The notes under the pieces were generated by a model. The model did no database searches and had not been told where the DNA came from. It worked only from the letters and a program-made list of their open reading frames with translations. Positions 1-4,995 of a DNA stretch of 5,196 bases are shown piece by piece. The stretch covers positions 1 to 5,196 of the forward strand of contig CAMSQT010000096.1 in the NCBI GenBank assembly GCA_947062645.1, read 5' to 3'. Each line of letters begins with the position of its first letter. Within the stretch, counting starts at the first letter, position 1. Made by a program: the position numbers and the translations under genes. Source of the stretch: an uncultured Clostridium sp. GTDB taxonomy: Bacteria > Bacillota > Clostridia > TANB77 > CAG-508.

Positions 1-42
1 GAGGCATTGTGACTGGAGTTCAGACGTGTGCTCTTCCGATCT
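1..42. other. Illumina TruSeq adapter left on the contig end (artefact)
   Basis: Bases 9-42 are the 34-nt TruSeq read-2 adapter (it begins GTGACTGGAGTTCAGACG and ends GCTCTTCCGATCT). Bases 1-8 (GAGGCATT) precede it, where the i7 index lies in a library molecule, so they are probably index bases. Genomic sequence starts at 43. The adapter adds a false C-terminus to the gene that runs into it: on the minus strand it reads I-G-R-A-H-V then stop, a tail well known from contaminated database proteins. Confidence 0.97.
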
Positions 43-953
43 TAAAGTTGTTTTGAATAACTTTAAATAACTCAAACCTAATTTGTTCTTCTGCATTTTG
101 TAATTCATAAACTTCTTCTGCTACAATATGTTTTTCTTTCATTATTTCTACAATTTTTTCTACATCTAATCTTCTTTCTTCAAAAGATAATTCTGTATCA
201 CATATGTATTTTGTTTTAAATTTAGTATCAAGAAAAAGAGCGTGTGCAGGTTTAGTGTTAACATAGTGTATATCAAAAACTCTTTTAGTTTCATATAAGA
301 ATAATTTTTCAGGCACACTTAAATTTCTAACAAGAGAATTATTAGAGTATTTACTAATTAGTTCTAACCTTTCTTTTAAATCTGTTTTTTTCTCTATAAA
401 GTTTTCTATTAATAAATCTCGTATATTTTCAAAAAATTTCATATATTCATTATGCTTTTTGGCTGATATTTTATCTATTTCTTGAACCCATTTCAAAAGC
501 AAAATTTGTGTAGTATATTCATCTTCTTCTAATTCACTAAAGAAATCATTAGGAGAGTATTTAGTTTCTTCAATAAATACACCAATTTGAGATTTGAATA
601 ATAAATCACTTCTAAATACTTTAGTGTTATAGGTTTTCACAATTATATCTATTAATACTTGAGTATAGAAATGTGTATATGGAGAAAATTTTAAACATGC
701 TCTAACAATTTGAAACATTTTTAAGAGACAATCAATTTTTTCATCTTCAGAATCAGTTTCTTTAGAATAACATACAAGTTCTATAAGCTGTGTGTACATT
801 GCTTTCAATTTATCAAAATCTTCATAACTCATTACAGCAAATTCATATAATTTATCTCCAATATTATATTCAAAATCACCAATAGCACCAAAATATTCTC
901 CGAGTATTTCTTATTATAATTTTATTATTGTTAAGTGTGAAATTAGTAATCAT
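43..953 (-). pseudogene. Frameshifted, 3'-truncated gene of unknown function (possibly DUF6076-like)
   Basis: The main open frame starts at an internal ATG (832) and reads MSYEDFDKLKAMY onward for 264 genuine residues until the adapter interrupts it; the annotated-looking stop at 20-22 lies inside the adapter. The real start is most likely the ATG at 951-953, preceded by GGAGG (minus strand of 964-968) with 10 nt between. From that ATG the frame reads MITNFTLNNNKIII and then runs to a stop at 876-878. Removing one A near 908-914 joins it to EILGEYFGAIGDFEYNIGDK and the main frame, giving 40 residues ahead of Met832. So there is one extra base: either a sequencing error (it lies close to a badly trimmed contig end) or a true mutation. 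The protein is charged and helical with no signal peptide. The end (VAEEVYELQNAEEQIRFEL...) resembles the region before a C-terminal zinc motif in DUF6076-type proteins, but this is recalled, not searched. Any zinc motif would lie beyond the contig end. Confidence 0.75.
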
Positions 954-1009
954 ATCAAGGTTTCCTCCATTTCTAAAAATAGAATATAGTTATTTCAATT
1001 TTTACTTTA

Positions 1010-1038
1010 TCTATAGACTTGTAAAAATCTATTTACAA
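1010..1038 (-). promoter_or_regulatory. Promoter of the minus-strand gene, overlapped by a perfect dyad
   Basis: On the minus strand, TTGTAA (1033-1038) and TATAGA (1010-1015) are separated by 17 bp, a good sigma-70-type pair. It lies about 60 bp upstream of the GGAGG ribosome binding site and ATG at 953. The -35 lies inside the inverted repeat TTGTAAA-6 nt-TTTACAA (1019-1038), which fills the -35 and most of the spacer and looks like a repressor operator. Confidence 0.6.
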
Positions 1039-1072
1039 CACTATTTTAGCATCTTATAATGATTTTAGCAAG

Positions 1073-1107
1073 ATAGAAAATAGCATTTTAAAATACTTAT
1101 TTTCTAT
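1073..1107. repeat. 35-bp nested inverted repeat in the intergenic region
   Basis: The arms ATAGAAAATA (1073-1082) and TATTTTCTAT (1098-1107) are perfect complements. Between them lies a second, nearly concentric palindrome, ATTTTAAAAT (1085-1094). Just to the left, the 9-mer ATTTTAGCA occurs twice as a direct repeat (1043-1051 and 1062-1070) with starts 19 bp apart, about two helical turns. The cluster could be a protein-binding site for regulation or recombination. All of it is AT-rich, so chance contributes. Confidence 0.45.
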
Positions 1108-1138
1108 TTATAACATAGTACATTGAAAATTGAATAGC

Positions 1139-1260
1139 AAGTTACAAGCACAGATAATGAAACTTTCGTCTGGCTAACGTGATGTAAAGGGTCGATTCAC
1201 TAAAGGTGGAATGAGGACAAATCTCATATGGGTATATAACTTACCACTTGTAACTTTTTT
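1139..1260 (+). ncRNA. Candidate structured RNA closed by a 10-bp stem and a U-tract
   Basis: AAGTTACAAG (1139-1148) is the perfect complement of CTTGTAACTT (1247-1256), and six T (1255-1260) follow, so the closing stem itself acts as a terminator. Inside are further helices: CAGA/TCTG (1151-1154 with 1169-1172) enclosing GAA/TTC; GTGA/TCAC (1179-1182 with 1197-1200); ATGAG/CTCAT (1211-1215 with 1223-1227); and GGTA/TACC (1231-1234 with 1242-1245). This gives a multibranched fold of about 122 nt. The interior is richer in G and C than its surroundings and contains no good ORF. A weak plus-strand promoter (TTTTAA-17 bp-TATAAC, 1086-1114) could drive it. I do not recognise it as tRNA, tmRNA, RNase P RNA, a known riboswitch or a group I/II intron. 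It could be a small RNA, a leader element, or a second antitoxin-like RNA. Confidence 0.5.
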
Positions 1261-1295
1261 CTTAGCTCTAGGAAGCGAAGCAACGTAGAGATAAG
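1261..1295 (+). other. Hairpin directly after the structured RNA
   Basis: CTTAGCTCTA (1261-1270) pairs with TAGAGATAAG (1286-1295) at nine of ten positions around a 15-nt purine-rich loop. The left arm can instead pair with GAGCTAA (1313-1319) over seven bases, so two exclusive folds are possible. The stretch TTAGCTCTAGGAA recurs with one change at 1828-1840, again right behind a terminator. Confidence 0.35.
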
Positions 1296-1356
1296 TTATG
1301 CAAAATGAAGTGGAGCTAAAATTAAAAGTAATATTTTTAAACTTTTAATAATAGTA

Positions 1357-1563
1357 TTGAAAAGAAAGTTGGTGAGGATTTTGAAAAAGAGTTTGAATAT
1401 TACATTTATTAATCCTAATACAGAAGAACAGATAGTACAAGCTATGGCAGGAGTTCTTGCATATAATTTAGCTGAGAATGATGAAAAGATAAAATTCAAT
1501 TACAACAATTCAAATACTTATCAAAATTCTCATGAGGGAATAGAGGATGAATTAGAATTATAG
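1357..1563 (+). CDS. Small hypothetical protein, start uncertain
   Basis: An open frame of up to 68 codons beginning with TTG at 1357. The core reads NITFINPNTEEQIVQAMAG, then an acidic, Asn-rich tail ending EDELEL. From memory, small proteins with an 'ITFINPN' start lie beside serine recombinases in clostridial mobile elements; this was not searched. The start is poor: 1357 has no ribosome binding site, TTG 1381 has GGTGAGG only 3 nt upstream, and TTG 1393 has it 15 nt upstream. A 16-codon ORF just upstream (ATG 1298, stop 1346-1348) ends in KVIFLNF, reminiscent of NITFINPN, so this may be the decayed remains of a duplicated gene. Overlapping frames here (e.g. EKKVGEDFEKEFEYY from 1359) also look partly coding, which supports decay. 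Confidence 0.4.
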   Translation: MKRKLVRILKKSLNITFINPNTEEQIVQAMAGVLAYNLAENDEKIKFNYNNSNTYQNSHEGIEDELEL

Positions 1564-1568
1564 TTAAA

Positions 1569-1604
1569 AAGACGTATGAAAAGACTTATGATAAGACGTA
1601 TGAA
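1569..1604 (+). repeat. Three tandem 12-nt repeats upstream of the antitoxin promoter
   Basis: AAGACGTATGAA, AAGACTTATGAT and AAGACGTATGAA follow each other without a gap; units 1 and 3 are identical and the middle one differs at two positions. They end 15 bp before the -35 of the antitoxin promoter. In the frame open from 1551 they read KTYEKTYDKTYE and continue into NFEKVLTFVNKKGYNEY, which looks like a remnant of a gene with no start codon. Either this is coding decay, or the repeats are a binding array for a regulator of the toxin-antitoxin promoter. Confidence 0.6.
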
Positions 1605-1619
1605 AATTTTGAAAAAGTA

Positions 1620-1649
1620 TTGACTTTTGTTAATAAAAAAGGTTATAAT
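1620..1649 (+). promoter_or_regulatory. Promoter of the antitoxin RNA and toxin operon
   Basis: TTGACT (1620-1625) and a consensus TATAAT (1644-1649) are separated by 18 bp, the best promoter in the window. Transcription would begin near 1656, about 35 nt before the first antitoxin repeat. Strong transcription with termination before the toxin is the normal way type III systems keep antitoxin RNA in excess. Confidence 0.8.
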
Positions 1650-1691
1650 GAATATAATAATAGAGATACATTAATAGTATCTTGTCCAAAT

Positions 1692-1787
1692 CAAATGTTA
1701 GCCGCAACCCTATTTGCGGGGTACAAGTGCATAGGTGTGCAAATGTTACTCGGAGCCCTACCTCCGACCAATAAATGCGTAGGTGGA
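1692..1787 (+). repeat. 2 x 48-nt direct tandem repeat (antitoxin units)
   Basis: Both units begin CAAATGTTA and share CCCTA in the loop and TGC(A/G)TAGGTG near the end. The differences fall in pairing partners and in the linker after stem 1. The units are notably richer in G and C than the flanking DNA. Confidence 0.9.
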
Positions 1788-1796
1788 CAAATGTTA
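1692..1796 (+). ncRNA. cptI: Type III antitoxin RNA, two 48-nt pseudoknot repeats plus a partial third (CptI-like)
   Basis: Two 48-nt units (1692-1739, 1740-1787) are followed by the first nine bases of a third (1788-1796). The units agree at 32 of 48 positions. In unit 1, CCGCAA (1702-1707) pairs with TTGCGG (1714-1719), and the loop bases CCTAT (1709-1713) pair with ATAGG (1731-1735). In unit 2, TCGGAG (1750-1755) pairs with CTCCGA (1762-1767), and CCTAC (1757-1761) pairs with GTAGG (1779-1783). This is an H-type pseudoknot in both. All stem differences are compensated: three pairs in stem 1 and one in stem 2. In type III systems such RNA repeats bind and block the toxin, which cuts its own precursor into single units; the conserved CAAATGTTA joint is the likely cutting region (inference). 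Repeat number and position between promoter and terminator match the CptI pattern. The transcript probably spans about 1656-1829. Confidence 0.88.
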
Positions 1797-1798
1797 AT

Positions 1799-1829
1799 AA
1801 AAATCTACCTTTTCGGAGGTAGATTTTTT
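1799..1829 (+). terminator. Intrinsic terminator between antitoxin and toxin
   Basis: AAAAATCTACC (1799-1809) pairs perfectly with GGTAGATTTTT (1818-1828) around the 8-nt loop TTTTCGGA, and the 3' arm runs into six T (1824-1829). It stands where type III loci keep a terminator that lets only part of the transcripts reach the toxin. Bases 1813-1822 are also perfectly complementary to bases 1758-1767 of repeat 2, so an alternative fold could disrupt the terminator. Confidence 0.9.
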
Positions 1830-1912
1830 AGTTCTAGGAATTTTCGAACAAAGTGAGAAAAGCTCCATAGAAATAAAATATGTGTAACTTTTTTGTTAGA
1901 AATGAGGTAAAA

Positions 1913-2383
1913 ATGAAAGTAGAAAATGGAAAATTTTATTTTATAAAAGATGAATTTTTTGATATATTTAAAGGTTATAAATTAATGGAAAACAAAGAAA
2001 ATGGTAATAAAAGACCTTGTTATTTTTGTTTTAATGATCCAGAAAATGAACAAATAATATGGTTTGTACCAATATCAAGTAAAGTAGAAAAATATAAATA
2101 TATATATGAGAATAAGAAAAAGACTAGAAAGAAAGTTTATAACTTTGTTTTCGGAAAAGTATTAGGAAAAGAAAAAACATTTTTAATACAAAATATTTTT
2201 CCGACAACTGAAGAATATATAGAAAGTAAATATCAAAATAAAAAGCAAGATGTTGAAATTACTGAATCTTTAAAAGGAGAAATTATTGAAACATCTATGA
2301 ATGTTATAAAACTAGCTAAAAAAGGATTTAATATACCATTCTATGATATAATTGAAATGAAGAATATATTATTGGAGAACTAA
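1913..2383 (+). CDS. cptN: Type III toxin, endoribonuclease of the ToxN/AbiQ superfamily (CptN-like)
   Basis: A 156-residue soluble protein, the usual size for this family. Recognisable parts are GKFYFIKDEFF at residues 6-16, RPCYFCFND at 34-42, WFVPISSKVEKY at 50-61, and FGKVLGKEKTFLIQNIFP about 30 residues further on. The I-S-S-K stretch (Ser55, Ser56, Lys57) matches the place of the Thr/Ser-Ser-x-Lys active-site cluster of ToxN-like RNases (family knowledge; not aligned here). Such toxins cut cellular RNA and their own antitoxin precursor, causing growth arrest or abortive phage infection. The antitoxin repeats and terminator just upstream make the call strong. I chose ATG 1913 because GAGG (1904-1907) lies 5 nt before it; an in-frame ATG at 1880 would add MCNFFVRNEVK without a good binding site. 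The next gene begins one base after the stop, so the two are coupled. Confidence 0.88.
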   Translation: MKVENGKFYFIKDEFFDIFKGYKLMENKENGNKRPCYFCFNDPENEQIIWFVPISSKVEKYKYIYENKKKTRKKVYNFVFGKVLGKEKTFLIQNIFPTTEEYIESKYQNKKQDVEITESLKGEIIETSMNVIKLAKKGFNIPFYDIIEMKNILLEN

Positions 2384-2384
2384 T

Positions 2385-2900
2385 ATGGAAGTTGTTTTAG
2401 AAGTAATTGATTGGATTTTAAGGATTACAGGTTTAGCTTCAATTGTTATTATATTAATAAACCTATTTGTTAAAGATTGTGAATATTTAAGCAATGTGAA
2501 GATAATAGCGAATCCAACCGAAGATGAATTAAATGAATGTAAGTATTATGAAGAATATTGTGAGGAAGAAAACTTATATGAAAACACATTATTTATTCCT
2601 TTAAGTTGTAATGTAAAAGTTTTAAAATTATATTCTATAAAGATTAGTGAAAAAGGTAAGTTGAAGAAAGATAAACTGATAAAGAATTTTAAAAATTTAG
2701 AACCTTATCATGGAGTTTTATTTAATATAACGAGAGGTTGTGCATCACCTACTTATTTATTAGAATGGAAGATAGATTATGGATATAAGGGAGAAGAAGA
2801 ATTATATTCTAATGGATTTAATGGTAACGAAGATAATATAGTTATAAAATACAGTTATGGAATTATATCAAAAATAAGAAAAATTTTAATGTTAAAATAA
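2385..2900 (+). CDS. Single-pass membrane protein of unknown function, coupled to the toxin gene
   Basis: 171 residues. Residues about 11-29 form one hydrophobic helix (ILRITGLASIVIILINLFV) followed by Lys-Asp and an acidic stretch rich in Glu, Asn, Cys and Tyr; no signal-peptidase site is evident, so it is probably an N-terminal anchor. The rest (about 40-160) alternates short hydrophobic strands with polar turns, suggesting a beta-rich domain; the C-terminus is basic. I recognise no family. The ATG is one base after the toxin stop, and GGAG (2375-2378) lies inside the toxin's last codons, so it is translated from the same message. A terminator follows directly. This gene is not part of the textbook two-component type III system. 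It could be an accessory effector, a sensor, an immunity factor, or an unrelated passenger. Confidence 0.75.
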   Translation: MEVVLEVIDWILRITGLASIVIILINLFVKDCEYLSNVKIIANPTEDELNECKYYEEYCEEENLYENTLFIPLSCNVKVLKLYSIKISEKGKLKKDKLIKNFKNLEPYHGVLFNITRGCASPTYLLEWKIDYGYKGEEELYSNGFNGNEDNIVIKYSYGIISKIRKILMLK

Positions 2901-2925
2901 AAACTACTTTTATAGTGGTTTTTTT
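2901..2925 (+). terminator. Intrinsic terminator ending the toxin-antitoxin operon
   Basis: AAACTACT (2901-2908) pairs with AGTGGTTT (2914-2921), with one G-U pair, around a 5-nt loop, and the arm runs into a seven-T tract (2919-2925). It begins right after the stop of the membrane protein gene. Confidence 0.8.
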
Positions 2926-2936
2926 GTGCTTTTATA

Positions 2937-2971
2937 TTGAAAAAATGAAACTGATATGTTACAATGTAACA
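2937..2971 (+). promoter_or_regulatory. Recombinase promoter with an operator-like palindrome on the -10
   Basis: TTGAAA (2937-2942), a 17-bp spacer, and TACAAT (2960-2965) preceded by TGT form an extended -10 promoter about 50 bp before the recombinase start. The perfect inverted repeat TGTTAC-AAT-GTAACA (2957-2971) covers the -10. This suggests a repressor, possibly autoregulation, that keeps recombinase expression low. Confidence 0.65.
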
Positions 2972-3017
2972 GAACGAAAACGAAGATACCGAAAATAAAA
3001 AGGAAAGTAGTGATGTT

Positions 3018-4598
3018 ATGAAAATTGCAGCATATGCAAGAGTATCAACAGAAAAAGAATCACAAGTAGAATCATTTGAAAAGCAAATAGAGTTTTTTAA
3101 TGAATTTACAAAAAAGAATAATTATGAATTGTACAAGCTATATGCAGATGAAGGAATATCGGGAAAACAAATAAAGCACAGAAAACAATTTCAACAAATG
3201 ATGCAAGATGCTAAAGCCAAGAAATTCGACAAAGTAGTTGTAAAAGATGTCAGTCGTTTTGCAAGAAATACAGTAGATTTACTACAAAGTATAAGAGAGT
3301 TAAAATCTTATGGAATAGAAGTAGATTTCTTAAATAATGGCGAAATCATGGAAGGTGGATCTGAATTTATATTAACGATTTTAGGAGCAATGGCACAACA
3401 GGAAAGTGCTAATATGTCTAAAAGGGTTAAGTTTGGAAAAGACATTACTGCAAAAAAAGGAAGAGTTCCTAATATTGTTTTTGGATATGACAAAATTCCA
3501 GATGAAAGATATACTCTAAAAATAAATGAAGAAGAAGCAAAAATTGTAAAAGAAATATTTGAAAGCTATGTATATAAAGGAATTGGAACAACAAAAATTG
3601 CATGGGACTTAAATGACAGAGGAATACGAACTAAAAAAACAAAATCAAAATGGGTGCAGACATCTATTGTAAGAATACTTAAAAACCCAATTTATACAGG
3701 AAGAGTAACAAATAAAAAAAGTGAAGTAACAGACTTTATAACAGGAACTAGAAAAGATTTACCAGAAGAAGAATGGATAACAGTAGAAAGACCAGAAATG
3801 AGAATAATATCAGATGAATTATTTAATAGAGCACAAGATATATTAGCACAAAGGTCAAATGAATTTAAACTAAATAACAAAAGAGAAAAAACAGAATATA
3901 TATTTAGTACACTTATCTATTGCAAGCATTGTGGATATTCTTTTAGAAGAATAAGAAGAAAATACACAGAAGATGGCAAAGAATATATAAGATGGGTATG
4001 TAGTGGAAGAAACTCAATGGGAGTAAATCATTGTCCTAATACAACTGTAATTGATGAAGAAGAACTTTTAAATGCCATAAAAGAATATCTAAAAAGTATT
4101 ATAAAAAACAAAAAGAACTTTATGAAGGCAGTAGAAAAAGAATTTGAAGAGATAACTAAATTAAGAGAAAGCAATGAAAGAACTGAAGGAAGTTTGATTA
4201 ATGAAATTGAAAAAGTAACAGTTAAAAAACAAAAATACATGGAAATGTTCCAAAATGAAGTAATCAATATACAAGAATTAAAGAAATATACGAATCCATT
4301 AAACGAGGATATAGCAAGATTAGAGCGAGAATTAAAACTAATAACATCAGAAATTAAAGAAAAAGATGTACTAGAAAAAGAATTATCTAAAACAATTAGC
4401 ACAGTAGATGACATACTAAATAATAAAACAATTACAAATGCAATGTTAAAAACAATAATAGATGTAATTGAGGTTGATAGCGATTCAAATGTAGAAGTAA
4501 GACTAAAATTACTAAATGAAATAGGCAGTACACCAGCAGTTATTACCAATTTTAATGATATAAAAGACACCGTTACGAAAAGTAACATCGGTACATAA
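3018..4598 (+). CDS. Large serine recombinase (site-specific integrase/transposase of a mobile element)
   Basis: 526 residues in the normal order for large serine recombinases. The resolvase catalytic domain spans about 1-145: YARVST with nucleophile Ser10 and Arg8, DEGISG at 44-49, and DVSRFARN at 77-84 with conserved Arg80 and Arg83. The recombinase DNA-binding domain spans about 155-270, with GYDKIP, LNDRGIRTKK and ILKNPIYTG. A zinc ribbon follows (Cys302-x2-Cys305, Cys328, Cys339), then a Lys/Glu-rich coiled coil (about 365-465) and a short C-terminal segment. It cuts and joins DNA at paired attachment sites to integrate or excise the element; all catalytic and zinc residues seen are intact. 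The start follows the usual MKIAAYARVS; AGGA (3001-3004) lies 13 nt upstream, rather far. The last residues (about 512-526) may be altered, because an apparently coding stretch continues in another frame beyond the stop. The attachment sites cannot be placed from this window. Confidence 0.95.
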   Translation: MKIAAYARVSTEKESQVESFEKQIEFFNEFTKKNNYELYKLYADEGISGKQIKHRKQFQQMMQDAKAKKFDKVVVKDVSRFARNTVDLLQSIRELKSYGIEVDFLNNGEIMEGGSEFILTILGAMAQQESANMSKRVKFGKDITAKKGRVPNIVFGYDKIPDERYTLKINEEEAKIVKEIFESYVYKGIGTTKIAWDLNDRGIRTKKTKSKWVQTSIVRILKNPIYTGRVTNKKSEVTDFITGTRKDLPEEEWITVERPEMRIISDELFNRAQDILAQRSNEFKLNNKREKTEYIFSTLIYCKHCGYSFRRIRRKYTEDGKEYIRWVCSGRNSMGVNHCPNTTVIDEEELLNAIKEYLKSIIKNKKNFMKAVEKEFEEITKLRESNERTEGSLINEIEKVTVKKQKYMEMFQNEVINIQELKKYTNPLNEDIARLERELKLITSEIKEKDVLEKELSKTISTVDDILNNKTITNAMLKTIIDVIEVDSDSNVEVRLKLLNEIGSTPAVITNFNDIKDTVTKSNIGT

Positions 4599-4743
4599 AG
4601 ATGTAAGTGAAAGACTAAAGAAAATAAATCCTGGCTTAGCAAGGGAAGTTAGAATTATATTAGACGAAAACAAGGCAGAAAGACACTTAAGAGGAGGAAT
4701 GGCAACTAAATTAAAATATAGCCATAACAAAAGCAAAGTATAA
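4564..4743 (+). pseudogene. Start-less coding remnant overlapping the recombinase 3' end
   Basis: The frame +1 to the recombinase is open from 4564 to the stop at 4741-4743. From about 4597 it looks like real protein: KDVSERLKKINPGLAREV, then ENKAERHLRGGMATKLKY and a short basic tail. It has no usable start: the only in-frame ATG (4699) sits one base behind an AGGAGG-like stretch and would leave 14 codons. It may be the end of a separate small gene that lost its 5' part to the recombinase, or the true C-terminus of the recombinase after a one-base frameshift between 4564 and 4599. I do not recognise the family. The basic, helical content would suit a nucleic-acid-binding tail, but that is a guess. 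Confidence 0.5.
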
Positions 4744-4751
4744 ATAAAGAA

Positions 4752-4800
4752 GAGCAATTTTTGGGTTTTTAACTTAACCCCCTTAAATTGCCCTTTTTTT
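4752..4800 (+). terminator. Strong terminator between convergent genes
   Basis: GCAATTT (4754-4760) pairs with AAATTGC (4785-4791), and inside it GGGTT (4763-4767) pairs with AACCC (4776-4780). Seven T (4794-4800) follow on the plus strand. It ends transcription from the recombinase. Read from the minus strand the same stem lies just behind the zinc-ribbon gene, though with a weaker, interrupted T-tract, so it may serve both directions. Confidence 0.85.
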
Positions 4801-4814
4801 GGTTTAGCTAACGC

Positions 4815-4976
4815 TTAATTTCTTTGTTGTTTTCTGGCTCTTCTGCACTCTGCACATCTTACTGGTTGATTTTCAAACCCTTTTTCTGCATAAAAAGCTT
4901 GTTCTCCAGCAGTAAATACAAATTCAGCACCACAATCTTTACAAGTAAGTGTAATATCTTCATAATTGTTTTCCAT
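4815..4976 (-). CDS. Small zinc-ribbon protein (probable zf-trcl type)
   Basis: 53 residues. Two pairs of cysteines, Cys12-x2-Cys15 (TCKDCG) and Cys41-x2-Cys44 (RCAECRRARK), flank a conserved centre, EFVFTAGEQAFYAEKGF (18-34). This matches the probable zinc-ribbon domain found in many Firmicutes and other bacteria (family recalled, PF13451-like). The domain fills the whole protein. The C-terminus is very basic (RRARKQQRN), suggesting nucleic-acid contact; the cellular role is unknown. GGAGGA (minus strand of 4984-4989) stands 7 nt before the ATG, an excellent start. It is convergent with the recombinase and has its own promoter, so it is either element cargo or flanking chromosome. Confidence 0.9.
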   Translation of the reverse strand: MENNYEDITLTCKDCGAEFVFTAGEQAFYAEKGFENQPVRCAECRRARKQQRN

Positions 4977-4995
4977 GATAAAATCCTCCTTTATT

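Noticed and set aside
1139..1260. tRNA- or tmRNA-like reading of the structured RNA (GGGTCGATTCAC resembles a T-arm)
   Set aside because: There is no acceptor stem with CCA, no proper T-loop pairing and no anticodon arm of correct size; the closing stem is 10 bp and ends in a U-tract.
1296..1499. Minus-strand ORF of 67 codons
   Set aside because: It lies antisense to the small ORF, has no ribosome binding site, and its hydrophobic composition is what reversed AT-rich coding sequence gives.
1692..1796. CRISPR array
   Set aside because: The units are contiguous with no unique spacers, and the differences within them are compensatory pair changes. The downstream gene is a ToxN-like RNase, not a cas gene.
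1620..1856. A 78-codon plus-strand ORF starting at TTG
   Set aside because: It runs across the promoter, both antitoxin repeats and the terminator, and its TTG start is part of the -35. The changes between repeats follow RNA pairing, not codons.
1880..1912. Upstream ATG for the toxin, adding 11 residues
   Set aside because: There is no ribosome binding site before 1880. ATG 1913 has GAGG at the right distance and gives the usual toxin start.
3308..4757. Several minus-strand ORFs under the recombinase (up to 204 codons)
   Set aside because: They are Ser/Phe/Leu-rich mirror frames of an intact, clearly recognised recombinase, without ribosome binding sites.
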